A stretch of DNA of 64,000 bases. It comes from Amphibalanus amphitrite (Eukaryota; Arthropoda; Thecostraca; Balanomorpha; Balanidae). The DNA lies in contig NW_024883487.1 of NCBI RefSeq assembly GCF_019059575.1, forward strand, positions 1 through 64,000. Reading direction: 5' to 3'. Positions 21,601 to 32,013 of this stretch are shown piece after piece (position 1 is the stretch's first letter; each line of letters starts with the position of its first letter). A program made the translations under genes and the position numbers. The notes beneath the pieces were generated by a model that searched no databases, was not told the origin of the DNA, and was given only the letters and a program-made list of their open reading frames with translations.

Positions 21601-23386
21601 GAAAGTCATGCCCAGCGTGACGAAGTGCACCGCCACCCTGTTCACTCTCGACCCAAGAGAGAGCGGAGGGAAGGTCAAGCCGCACCTGACGCTGCGCGGA
21701 GAGGAGCTGCCCTACTCCCGCAACCCGACCTTCCTGGGCATCAAGTTTGACCCCCAACTCACCTTCGCGGACCACATCGACGACCTGAAAGCTAAGATGT
21801 CTCGACGGAGGCGATGCCTACAGGCACTGGCCGGAAAGACCTGGGGAAGCCACCGCCGAACCATCAGAGCGGCCTACATCGGCTATATCCGGGCCCTATT
21901 CGACTACGGCGCCGCCGTCTTCGGGACATACGCCGCCCCGTCGGTAAGAGGACGCCTCGAAGCCGAGCAAAACAAGTGCGCCCGCGTCATCACCGGCTGC
22001 CTACGTGCGACCCGGAAGGACGCCCTCCTGGCCGAGGCTGGTCTCCCGACACTCTCGCTTCGGGCCCTACAGCTGGCAGGCACGGAGTACCAGCGTGTAA
22101 TCCGCCTGCCCCCGAGCGACCCGGGCAAGTCCCTCTTCCGAAAGGAGGTACAGCCGCGCCTCCAACACCGAGCCTACAAGGCATGGCAAAGAACATGCAA
22201 CGACGCCACCGCCGCGGGAAGACCACCGCCCAAGCCACCAGACGAGACTGCAGCACTCCCTCACCGACCGTGCCTCAGGAGGGTCGGCAAGTGGCTCGCC
22301 GAGGAGGCAGGAATCGAGGAGCTCCCGGTGGAGCCCATGGCGTTCTACAGCTGCGACCCGCCATGGCTGGGCCACCGCGGCGGCACCACCTTCAGGGTAG
22401 ACCTGCCCGTGGCCACCCGCCGGTCGGACCCGCCTGCAGTCCGCAGGGAAGCTGCCCTGCGAGCCATTGCAGAGCTCCCGCAACCGGATATTACAATCTG
22501 GTCGGACGGCTCGGCTCGCGGCGGGATGGAACAGGGCGGCGCAGGCGCGCTGATCCAGTTTCACCACCTCAACAAAGAAGAAACCGTGCGCGCTCCTGCA
22601 GGGGCGGTCTGCTCCAGCTTGAGAGCAGAGCTGACCGCCATGCGCGAGGCGCTCGCGGCTGTGGCCGGCCTGGAGGAAGGGGAGCTAGCATCAATCAAGT
22701 CGGTCCGCCTCCTCACCGACTCAAGGTCTGGGCTACAACTACTCGGCCGCGGCCCAGCTAGCCAGACCATGGCTCTGGCCGCCGAGGTCTGGAGGCTGCT
22801 GAACACCCTCGCCGAGAACGGCACCGAGACGGTGCTCCAGTGGGTGCCAGGCCATGCCGGGCTGGACGGCAACGAGACCGCCGACCGCCTGGCTGGCGAG
22901 GCCGCGGCGGGCGACCAAGATAGCGCACCGATTGACCTATCGAGTGCGCGGGCCGCCGTCACGCGCCATGTCCGGGAGCTGTCGCGACGGAGGACAACCG
23001 CTGCCCACCCGCACCCGGACCCCACGCCTGGCCACGACTCCCTGGCGCGCTGGGGGTCGGTGACGCTGTCCCAGCTGAGGACCGGCACATCACCGCTGAC
23101 CCGCGACACACTCTACAAGATTGGCCTGGCAGCCAACGACGAATGCCCCGCGTGCGGGGAGCCCGACAGCGTGACGCACCTGCTGACCGATTGTCCGGCC
23201 TATGAGGCGGCCCGCCGCCGCCGCTGGGGTGTCGACCCTCGCCTGGTCGACGTCCTCGGCGGCCCGGCGGCGAGGGTCGTCGACTTCATCGAGGGTGTCG
23301 GGCGGACCGAGCCGCCGCTCGACCCGCCTGCGCCGCCGCCCCCCTGAGCGGGCTGGCGGCGGGATGCAGAAGAAGAAGAAGAAGAA
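18642..23386 (+). mobile_element. LINE 1: 2A-bearing, RNase H-containing I-group LINE
   Basis: An 11-bp target duplication GGTCAGTGGTG flanks it (18631-18641 and 23387-23397), and the uninterrupted sequence is found in the other cores. The 3' end is a (GAA)n run, and only about 20 nt separate the stop codon from it. The 5' end aligns with that of LINE 2, so it is probably full length. The order endonuclease, RT, RNase H, C2HC finger places it in the APE-type I superclade (I/Ingi/Nimb-like). Confidence 0.92.
18770..23347 (+). CDS. LINE 1 polyprotein: 2A, PHD, APE endonuclease, RT, RNase H
   Basis: This is a single intact frame of about 1525 codons. Counting from 18770, residues 15-26 are a 2A ribosome-skipping motif (MRAGDVESNPGP). 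Residues 32-81 form a PHD-type zinc finger (CGVC, CGGC, H, C, CPSC). From about 138 comes an APE endonuclease (LQFNCN, LLQETR, then GDLNAH and SDHLPI), interrupted at 227-250 by a Cys module. RT follows with YRPISLLS, FARAYDRVW and FADDVALL (about 910). RNase H is at about 1243-1375 (WSDGSARGG, TDSRSG, WVPGHAGLDGNETADRLA), and a C-terminal C2HC (CPACG...HLLTDCP) at about 1459. The codon at 18770 is TTG, so the start is arbitrary. The frame is open back to the element's 5' end, and the first in-frame ATG (18812) is already inside the 2A motif. Cuts nuclear DNA and primes cDNA synthesis. Confidence 0.92.
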   Translation: MAAGRGLAHLALLLMRAGDVESNPGPPPRYPCGVCGRGVGGSSVRCGGCALWHHGRCAGLRPTDISRLARTRDLWWCPSCIAPPPPPPPRTPPSAPPAPPAPVTVPPPPAPPRAVRPAPGASRTGRNPNRTGPTAISGLLKILQFNCNSLKARKTELDKRIQDEKPDVILLQETRLLESDENPRFPGYNIAARQDRPHQANPSPTTTGAARPADSGQGAPPGPSWTCKRRGPSDRNSWCAGCKSRKKCTARAPPASGTGQAATQPQPPTGSDGTRGVKGKGGVMTLVRDQLPYSRTTPRYAPTEPDEETYITATELHPQGTPSITVVNLYSPPARWVAGQGTQAQPFQPARISLPPRCVIAGDLNAHAHVWDPHQPEDAMGHEVEDWSIDASLTILNDGSATRINPATGGLSTPDVTLATAAVARGTTWEIGETMGSDHLPITTSIPVAPPKPQRRGRGRLSLRKADWQEYRRTFDGITGRWYDHGDLTASELDKRLTAAITRAARRTIPHGNGGRTREPFWSEACDEAIAIRKEARAKVAAPNHTAEDVRDYQQARKNADTVLREEKTSFLRKRIAELGPNTDLWSLIRTLDGRKPPAKPAEPLNRAGPPGRPARPAVTDREKANALCQAYAAVSRIPHNKQEDRDIKLEARAAVSACACDAQRSGPCAPFTPAELDAALDKLQNGKSPGPDGVPNELLKQISPTGKTLLLALINKSWTAADVPASWRTAEIVAIPKKGKPPSELSSYRPISLLSTTSKLAERMIQARLQHWLETRGKLNPNQAGFRRGRSTMDQLGRISQQIFDAFEEKKPHRAVMVLLDFARAYDRVWRAALLCKMARLGVPGCFIKWLRAFLSDRRARVRWGAARSDLRVFQEGLPQGSVLAPLLWLVYVNDIDVAMPERVSRSLFADDVALLACAPTARECDALLQPCLDAVDTWLRRWKVMPSVTKCTATLFTLDPRESGGKVKPHLTLRGEELPYSRNPTFLGIKFDPQLTFADHIDDLKAKMSRRRRCLQALAGKTWGSHRRTIRAAYIGYIRALFDYGAAVFGTYAAPSVRGRLEAEQNKCARVITGCLRATRKDALLAEAGLPTLSLRALQLAGTEYQRVIRLPPSDPGKSLFRKEVQPRLQHRAYKAWQRTCNDATAAGRPPPKPPDETAALPHRPCLRRVGKWLAEEAGIEELPVEPMAFYSCDPPWLGHRGGTTFRVDLPVATRRSDPPAVRREAALRAIAELPQPDITIWSDGSARGGMEQGGAGALIQFHHLNKEETVRAPAGAVCSSLRAELTAMREALAAVAGLEEGELASIKSVRLLTDSRSGLQLLGRGPASQTMALAAEVWRLLNTLAENGTETVLQWVPGHAGLDGNETADRLAGEAAAGDQDSAPIDLSSARAAVTRHVRELSRRRTTAAHPHPDPTPGHDSLARWGSVTLSQLRTGTSPLTRDTLYKIGLAANDECPACGEPDSVTHLLTDCPAYEAARRRRWGVDPRLVDVLGGPAARVVDFIEGVGRTEPPLDPPAPPPP

Positions 23387-24875
23387 GGTCAGTGGTGTAC
23401 TGGTGTCTGACATAGACCAGCGGACAGGGGGAGGGGAGAGGGAGAGGAGTCTGGTGGCGCAGAAGGACCGTTCCGCGCTTGAAAGTGGACATATCTGAGG
23501 ACCGTTCCGCGCGCGCTGACACTGCCTCTAGAACCGTTCTGCGAGCAGTCAGACATGCAGACCGGATTGATGTTTTGAAACTTTGACATAATAAACTTTA
23601 ATTATTTCGACACAGGTACTCTAACCGCACGTGTTTTTTTATATCGCGGACAAAAAAGTGGGGATTGTTAGGGTTAAGCAGGGAGTCACCGATGTTAGAT
23701 CCCTCTCTGGGTCCTTTTATAGGTCACGGTCCTGACCCGAGATAGCTGAGCTGTGTCGCAGCCCTGACCTCAGGGCTCAGACAGCTGAGCTGTGCACGCC
23801 GTCGGCTCGGCCGTCAGTCGCCACAGCCGCTGACGCCAGTGTCCAAACAGCTCCAAACAATATCCGGCCCTGTATAGCAGGATAAGCCATCAGAGGCGGG
23901 AGTGATCAATGGAGGGACGCGAAACACTAACGCCAAGGGGATGACAACTGCTGAGGAATAAAGAAACTACATGAGATGATGTTTTTCGTACTCCAGCGTA
24001 GTACGAAAAACATCATCTCACGCTCTCAGTCCCAGCGGATAAAAACAACACCTAAGAAAGAAACTACATGCAGGTACACTGGGAACACGTCATGCTGGAG
24101 TTGACGTGTTCCCAGCCCGTCCTGTACCATGCAGCCCGTTCCGGTGACCACTCCCGCCTCTGATGGCTTATCCTGCTATACAGGGCCGGATATTGTTTGG
24201 AGCTATTTGGACACTGGCGTCAGCGGCTGTGGCGACTGACGGCCGAGCCGACGGCGTGCACAGCTCAGCTGTCTGAGGTCAGGGCTGCGACACAGCTCAG
24301 CTATCTCGGGTCAGGACCATGACCCCCTATGAAAAGACCCAGAGAGGGATCTAACATCGGTGACTCCCTGCTTAACCCTAACAATCCCTACTTTTTTCTC
24401 CGCGCTATAAAAAAACACATGCGAGTTATAAAAAAAAACACATCCCTATCAACCAGTCCCTATCAACCAGTTAATTAATTCGACACAGGTACTCTAACCG
24501 CATGTGTTTTTTATATCGCGGACAAAAAAGTGGGGATTGTTAGGGTTAAGCAGGGAGTCACCGATGTTAGATCCCTCTCTGGGTCCTTTCATAGGTCACG
24601 GTCCTGACCCGAGATAGCTGAGCTGTGTCGCAGCCCTGACCTCAGACAGCTGAGCTGTGCACGCCGTCGGCTCGGCCGTCAGGCGCCACAGCCGCTGACG
24701 CAAGTGTCCAAACAGCTCCAAACAATATCCGGCCCTGTATAGCAGGATAAGCCATCAGAGGCGGGAGTGATCAATTGAGAGACGCGAAACACTAACGCCA
24801 AGGGGATGACAACTGCTGAGGAATAAAGAAACTACATGCAGGTACACTGGGAACACGTCATGCTGGAGTTGACAT

Positions 24876-26746
24876 GTTCCCCGCACTGGCACTTATACTG
24901 ATAGACCAGCCCAGCCTTCTCTTTGATCCCTAATTTGTCCTTGGGTTTGACGAGCCTAGCACTAAGGTTCGCTGCAGGTCTCGTGCTGACCTTCGCGTAG
25001 GGTCGGAGGACGCGCGTGACCTGTTCACTCACCCCCTGGATGTAAGGGATGCTTACATAAACCCGTTTGTCCTCCTCCTGTTCCCTGCCTACCCGTTCAG
25101 AACCACCACCCTCTCCCATGCGTAGTCGTTCTCTATTTTTTACCCGCCTGTGGATACGGCGCACCATTCGCTTTGGGTAGTGGTTCCTCACCAGTGCCCG
25201 TTCTATCTTCCCTGTCTCGCGTTCCTCGTCCTCAGGTGTTGTCGTGAGTCGTGATGCCCGTGTGAAAAGTGTCTGTGGGACTGATGCCTTGTGCTGTGAG
25301 CTGTGGTGTGATTCATAGTGAAGGTATTTGTCCGTATGAGTTGCTTTCCTGAACACCTCGGTCTTCATGGTCCCCCCTCCCAGTCTATGTACCTTTACAT
25401 CCAAAAAAGGTAAGGATCCCTCCTTTTCCTCCTCGAGCGTGAATTCAATCCTCTCGTGCTGAGCGTTGAGGTGGTCGAGTAGTTCACCTACCTGATCTTT
25501 CTTTAAGATCACGAACGTGTCATCTACGTAGCGTCTCCACAGTTTCACTGGGTGTGGAAACGACTGGAGTGCACTGGATTCGAACGATTCCATGAACAAG
25601 TTGGCCACCACAACGCTCACTGGCCGTGCCCCACTTTTGCTTAAAGAACTTTCCGTTAACCCTAAAGTAAGTAGTACCCAAACAGAGCCGTAACAATTTT
25701 ATGATATCCTCGACCTCCAGTGCTGTTTCCGCTCTTACCTTGCTTTCCTCATCCAAAAACTCTTCTTCGAGTCTCTGGCGTGCTACTTCACATGCTGCCT
25801 CTGTCGGTACCGATGTGAACAGCGCTTTGACGTCAAAAGAAACCATGGTCTCATCGTCACTGAGCGTAACATCTCGTAAACTCTCTTTGAAACTCGCCGT
25901 GTCCTTGACATGATGTTCAGACTTGCCTACCAGAGGAGATAATATGCTAGCTAAATGTTTGGACAGCTGGTACGTTACACTGCCTATGCTAGACACGATG
26001 GAACGTAGCGGAACGCCCTGCTTGTGCACCTTCGGTAGCCCATAAAGCAATGGCGGAGTCGGGTCCGACGGGTACAGTTTTAGATACGTTTTTCTGTCCA
26101 ATTTGCCCTGTTGTTCTAAGTCCTTTAGCGCCCCCCTTACCTCTCGTGTGTACCTACCGGTTGGGTCCCTATCCAGTTCAGTGTACGTGTCGTGATCCCC
26201 TATTAGTGTTTCTAACCTACTTTGATACTGCTCACAGGTCATCACACATACAGATCTACCCTTATCTGCAGGTAAAATCATAATATCTTGCCTATCTTGT
26301 AGGTCACGTAACGCTTTCCACTCCCCCTTACTGAGATTTTTGCTTTGCGGGGGACGGAAGGAATTGAGAGCTTTGGTGACCTCGAATCTAAGCCTATTCG
26401 CTACATCCGGTGTTACATCGTCTGAACGGCACACACTTTCGACCGCCGAAACAAAATCCGCGACTGGAACGCTTGTCGGCGTCGGTACAAAATTGAGCCC
26501 TTTACGTAGCACACTGACCTCATCGTCACTTAGGCTTACCCCAGACAGATTGACCACCCACTTATCTCCATTGTCCTCCCCCTGTCCACCAGTCTCCTCC
26601 TGCTCACCGGTCTCCTGTCTGTCCTCCTGCTTACCAGTCTCCTGGCCACCGGTCTCCTGCTCACTGGTCGTGAGCAGGATACATACCTCGTGGTGGTATG
26701 TATTTTGGTAGGTGTTTGAGACGTTTGAGACGTATTGTCTTGTATT
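24876..26746 (-). pseudogene. Penelope-like RT, copy C (broken)
   Basis: This PLE is as copy A, with the shared frame break at 25621 and the shared 3' truncation at about 24876. I see no extra lesion in the coding part. The hammerhead-like core downstream (about 26767) carries CTGACCA instead of CTGACGA. Confidence 0.9.
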
Positions 26747-27768
26747 TTAATGCATTTTAAAGCACGGCTGACCAAGGGAGCAGAAGCTTCCGAAAGCTAC
26801 CGAATCAATATACGCATTACTGGTGTCGAAGAATTGGTTCCTAAATAAACAACTCTACATTGCTGTACAGCTAATACGCTTTTCACCTGGTGGCCAGTAG
26901 AGGAACTAACAGTTACTACAACTGACCGTCAGAAGCACCCAACACACACCGTGCCGCTCCCAGTAACATACCAGGATGTAGACCCCAGTCGGGCAGCGCT
27001 CCGGCGTCCGGTAGTCGCAGCTGGTCCAGCAGTGACAGCAGCCGGCCGGCGCTGCCCTCCGGCGCCGTCCGACAGGCGTTCACGGCCACCACCCTGACGG
27101 ACAGACGTTACACGGTCAGCAGAGAGCCGACACTCGGTCAGCGGACAGTGGCGTTGGGTCACCGGATGGCAGAGCATCGCCGCAGCACACAGACCAGACA
27201 GGACTGTGCCGACAACGCAACCCCGTTGGAGTAACATGACCCTAATAAATGCACCGAAAATGCTCTGGTCTGTCTCCATTACTTATAATAATAAAAAAAT
27301 GAAAGAACAACTGAGATGAGGGAAAGGAGTGAGGCGTCTGTTAGGGTCCCCGTGCAATACGCCCGGTGCGGTGACTGACCTCTGCGCCGCTAGCTGGAGA
27401 GCTGGTTAACCCGGCTGACGACCTTCTGTACCTCCTCGGCGGAGAGCGGGTGGCCGTTGGTGGCCCGCCGCAGCCCGTCCCGGTAGCCGGCCGCCCCATC
27501 CGGCGGCACGCCCTGGGGAGTCATAGCATAACACTCAGGCAGGTTCAGGTTTCAGTCCGACACACAGAACCGTCCGGCGACACGCCCTGGGGGCGACATA
27601 TGGGCGCGCTCAGGGCTCAGGTACAGGTCTCGCGAGATTAAGCGGTAGGTTTTGCACTTTTACATTTCCGGTTATATCTCAGAAACTAATCGATCTACGA
27701 TGAAGCCATTTTACACGATCATGGCCGGCTTGTTACCCAACAAGTCGATCGCATCTTCAACACTTAAA

Positions 27769-30031
27769 TAGTCAAAATTGTATTTCACATTACCACAGGG
27801 TACATTTCGATGACACACTAGACACTACCACTCATATGCCGTTAGTGCTTTGGTTTTGCACCAAATATTTCGCCCCATGGAACCTCGAAGTCGCTTGGGG
27901 CTAGCTTTCTCCCATTCTTGATGAGCTGGCCAAATACGCTGGATTTTGATGAAGAAGCTGGTAGAGCTACTTCTGCGTCTACGGCTGAGTCCGACTCTTC
28001 TGCCGGGCCAGACGCGCGTCCTGCGACACACCCAACGTGATGGGGACCAGCTTCAGGAGGGGCTGTGGCGAGGATAGCGGCGGAGTTTCCCCGGATGATT
28101 GCTATCGAGACTCTTTGTAGAAGCCAGGACACTTCTCTGGGGTCCTTAGTCGCCGCAGAAATCCGACCGCCGATATCCCGGAGCAGCTTTGACCCTGCTT
28201 CTCCGACTACGCCGGTAGTCTCCACTGCTACTGGAGTGAAGATGTAGCGGTCTGCAAGACTGGCGTAGCGCATGCGCTTCAGGTTCTCGGCGGCGGCTGC
28301 AGCTGCGCCGGGATCCACTGCACACTTCACCACGTGTGACTCAGCAAACGTGTCAACGCATGTGGCGTCCCATGTGAGGCTTCGACCGGCACTGAAGGGG
28401 AACGTTGTCAGTCCGTCGGGGCGCCTTCCATCTCCTCTGTCTAGCCCCACAGGTTCTAAGACCGATGGTACGCCAGCGCTTGCCAGTGCTCGTTTAATGA
28501 CGTCATTAAGGGCTGCGTGCCGTGGGAAGCGACCGGCGCTCTTCTTGCATGATAGGCCGTGGTGTCCCAGCCTGTCCACAGGGCATCCACATAGCTTGCA
28601 TTGGTGGGGCTCACAGATGGGCAGGCCTAGTCGGAGGGCTACCGCTATACGAATGGTCTCGTCATCAATGTACAGTCCCAGGCTGGGGATTGGAGGTGCT
28701 TGCAGCCAGGCTGCAGTATGCGGCATACAAGCAGCACCGAGACGAGCGCGATGTATCTGATTGGCTCCGGCGATCAGGCGGTTAGCGGTGACAGTTGACG
28801 CGATGTCGTCCCAGGTCTTTTGGAGGCTGGCCGCCGGGCGTTCTGGAACAGTCTCGATGCCAGTTGCAGCCATGAACTGCTCCGTGGCTGGTTGCAGTGC
28901 CGCTGGCTCAGGGCCCGTGAAGGTTGAAGGGCAGATAGATAAGACCAGCGGTGCTGCAGCGGTGAGAGACGACAAGTAGCAGGGCAGAGCGAGAGCGTGC
29001 ACGGAGCGCACGCCGAGCCCGCCATGCCTCTGGGGCAGTGCAGCCTGCTCCCAGGCCTCGTCTGTCAGTGCCACGTTACCAACTTCCTGGAGCGTGAGAC
29101 GAACTGTGCTGTCGATTCGGGATAGCTCTGCAGGCTCCCGATAGGCTGGCGATGAACGTAGGAGATATTGCACTCGCGGGGCAGCTACGTACTTCGATAA
29201 GAAGAACAGAGCTGTGTGTCGATCGAGGAGGCGGAGTCGACTGCACAGCAGTTTGATAGTCGTGTGGGCTGCTCTGACAGAGTCGCCAAGCCCAGCCTCG
29301 TGTAGCGGTGAGCCGAGCAGTGTGAGCTGTTCAGGAGGGGTGGTTTTGATGCCGGCGAGGACTGACGAGATGGTGCTGATGACGCTCTGGCCTTCGGCTG
29401 AAGTGCCACCGATGGTGGTTAGCTCGCACTTTGATTTGTTTAGTTCTAGGCCGAGCTTTGGAAGTTCGGTACATAGAGTTCTAAGGTCTTCCTCCACTGT
29501 TTCCACTGGTCCTGCAATTGTGGCATCATCCAAGTACCAAAGGTTCAATGGAGACTTCAGGGATCGCGCGCAGCCATCCACCACCAGAGCGAAGAAGGCT
29601 GGACCCAGTGGATCACCCTGTTGGACTCCACAGCTGGACATGATGACGTGATCTCCGAAGTGGAGCGGCGATGGAGCGCTGTAGGCTTGATAGGCAAGCG
29701 GGTATACCTCTGGGCAACGAGTTCGTACCGCATTCAGCATCTGGTCTCTTCTGACCGTGTTGAAGGCATTGGATATGTCCACTTTGATAACCGCTGTCGG
29801 GACTGACACATCAGAAGTGAGCACCTCACGAGTGGCGTGGACAGCCGCCTCGCAGCCGAGGGGTGTGCCAACACCCAGCTGAACTGGTCTCAGCTCTGGG
29901 CCGATGATGCTGGCCATGTGATGGGCTGCCATGCGACTAGCTAGTCGGCGGTAGACACTACCGATAGCTATGGGTCTCAGCCCTCCATCCTTCTTCCTTA
30001 GGGCGCAGCTTAAGACACTTAAAAGACACTT
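27769..30031 (-). mobile_element. 5'-truncated LINE with restriction-like endonuclease
   Basis: A 10-bp target duplication AACACTTAAA flanks it (27759-27768 and 30032-30041), inside the 234-bp MITE. The 3' UTR is only about 73 nt and there is no poly(A) tail. The 5' end stops within the RT. Between the truncated RT and the duplication, about 22 bp (30010-30031) are a patchwork of target-site words (CTTAAGAC, ACTTAAAAG, ACACTT), typical of template-switching repair at a truncated LINE end. Confidence 0.88.
27842..30010 (-). pseudogene. RT plus restriction-like endonuclease (5'-truncated)
   Basis: An open frame of about 720 codons begins in RT motif 1-2 (KKDGGLRPIAIGSVYRRL). It continues with palm A DISNAFNTVRR, SSCGVQQGDPLGPAFFAL, the catalytic WYLDDATIAG (about 29530) and LGLELNKSKCEL. 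The C-terminal third has a CCHC knuckle (CKLC, HHGLSC) and then RPDG...WDATCVD, the layout of the PD-(D/E)XK-type endonuclease of early-branching LINEs (R2, NeSL and relatives). The N-terminus is lost, and the apparent N-terminal 30 residues of the longer ORF reaching 30094 are translated MITE sequence. There is no internal stop. Early-branching elements of this type often target specific sites; this copy sits in a repeat. The family is unresolved. Confidence 0.82.
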
Positions 30032-32013
30032 AACACTTAAAAGCTTAAGACGACAAAGATATAGCCTGAAGTACACTAAATTTTCTAGGTGCAAAACCTA
30101 CCGCTAAAACCCGCGAGCCCTGTACCATGCACAAGGGCGCCGGGTGCAGTGTCTGTGTGTCCCTGACTGACCTGCAGCGGTGACGCTGTCACAGAAAGCA
30201 CCTGTTCATTGCCCAATGGATCCAGCCCAGTTCCGGCCGGCCGAGTGCCCGCACGTACGCAGCCAGTGTTACGGTCTGTGTTCGATCTATGTTACGGTCT
30301 GTGTTCAATCTATTTTACGCCCTGTGTAACGACCTGCGTTACGGCTTGTGTTACGGTCTGTGTTACATACCCTGTTCTGGGCGGTCTCCACCTTGACCCT
30401 CTTAGCGTCCCAGAGTCGGTATTGGTAGACGTGCGCGTTCTCTGCCGAGACGTCCCGCAGGTGAACGAGCAGGTTCTGTAGGCCGACCAGCGTCTCAGCT
30501 GGCACCTGAGAAGGTCAGGAGAGGGTAGGGGAGGTCAGTGGTGTACTGGCGTCTGACATAGACCAGCGGACAGGGGGAGGGGAGAGGGAGAGGAGTCTGG
30601 TGGCGCAGAAGGACCGTTCCGCGCTTGAAAGTGGACATATCTGAGGACCGTTCCGCGCGCGCTGACACTGCCTCTAGAACCGTTCTGCGAGCAGTCAGAC
30701 ATGCAGACCGGATTGATGTTTTGAAACTTTGACATAATAAACTTTAATTAAATCGACACAGGTACTCTAACCGCATGTGTTTTTTATATCGCGGACAAAA
30801 AAGTGGGGATTGTTAGGGTTAAGCAGGGAGTCACCGATGTTAGATCCCTCTCTGGGTCCTTTCATAGGTCACGGTCCTGACCCGAGATAGCTGAGCTGTG
30901 TCGCAGCCCTGACCTCAGACAGCTGAGCTGTGCACGCCGTCGGCTCGGCCGTCGGTCGCCACAGCCGCTGACGCCAGTGTCCAAACAGCTCCAAACAATA
31001 TCCGGCCCTGTATAGCAGGATAAGCCATCAGAGGCGGGAGTGATCAATGGAGGGACGCGAAACACTAACGCCAAGGGGATGACAACTGCTGAGGAATAAA
31101 GAAACTACATGAGATGATGTTTTTCGTACTCCAGCGTAGTACGAAAAACATCATCTCACGCTCTCAGTCCCAGCGGATAAAAACAACACCTAAGAAAGAA
31201 ACTACTTGCAGGTACACTGGGAACACGTCATGCTGGAGTTGACGTGTTCCCAGCCCGTCCTGTACCATGCAGCCCGTTCCGGTGATCACTCCCGCCTCTG
31301 ATGGCTTATCCTGCTATACAGGGCCGGATATTGTTTGGAGCTATTTGGACACTGGCGTCAGCGGCTGTGGCGACTGACGGCCGAGCCGACGGCGTGCACA
31401 GCTCAGCTGTCTGAGGTCAGGGCTGCGACACAGCTCAGCTATCTCGGGTCAGGACCGTGACCCCCTATGAAAAGACCCAGAGAGGGATCTAACATCGGTG
31501 ACTCCCTGCTTAACCCTAACAATCCCTACTTTTTTCTCCGCGCTATAAAAAAAAACACATGCGAGTTATAAAAAAACACATCCCTATCAACCAGTACCTA
31601 TCAACCAGTTACTTAAATCGACACAGGTACTCTAACCGCATGTGTTTTTTATATCGCGGACAAAAAAGTGGGGATTGTTAGGGTTAAGCAGGGAGTCACC
31701 GATGTTAGATCCCTCTCTGGGTCCTTTCATAGGTCACGGTCCTGACCCGAGATAGCTGAGCTGTGTCGCAGCCCTGACCTCAGACAGCTGAGCTGTGCAC
31801 GCCGTCGGCTCGGCCGTCAGGTGCAACAGCCGCTGACGCAAGTGTCCAAACAGCTCCAAACAATATCCGGCCCTGTATAGCAGGATAAGCCATCAGAGGC
31901 GGGAGTGATCAATGGAGAGACGCGAAACACTAACGCCAAGGGGATGACAACTGCTGAGGAATAAAGAAACTACATGCAGGTACACTGGGAACACGTCATG
32001 CTGGAGTTGACAT

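Larger units (their letters stand above)
15794..26849. repeat. Array unit 4 (A-type)
   Basis: Core K4 is split by a hAT element (16109-17528) and by LINE 1 (18642-23386). It is followed by a foldback with hairpin insert (23628-24421), a half arm (24500-24773) and PLE copy C. The residual length is about 4.87 kb. Confidence 0.85.
26972..30505 (-). pseudogene. Captured exon-like fragments in core K5
   Basis: Exon c is 26972-27093, exon b 27390-27512 and exon a 30371-30505. In b the Ser of GVSPD is Pro and one Thr is Ala, while the change at VNQ is silent; K6 shares all three. A LINE separates b from a. Confidence 0.5.
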
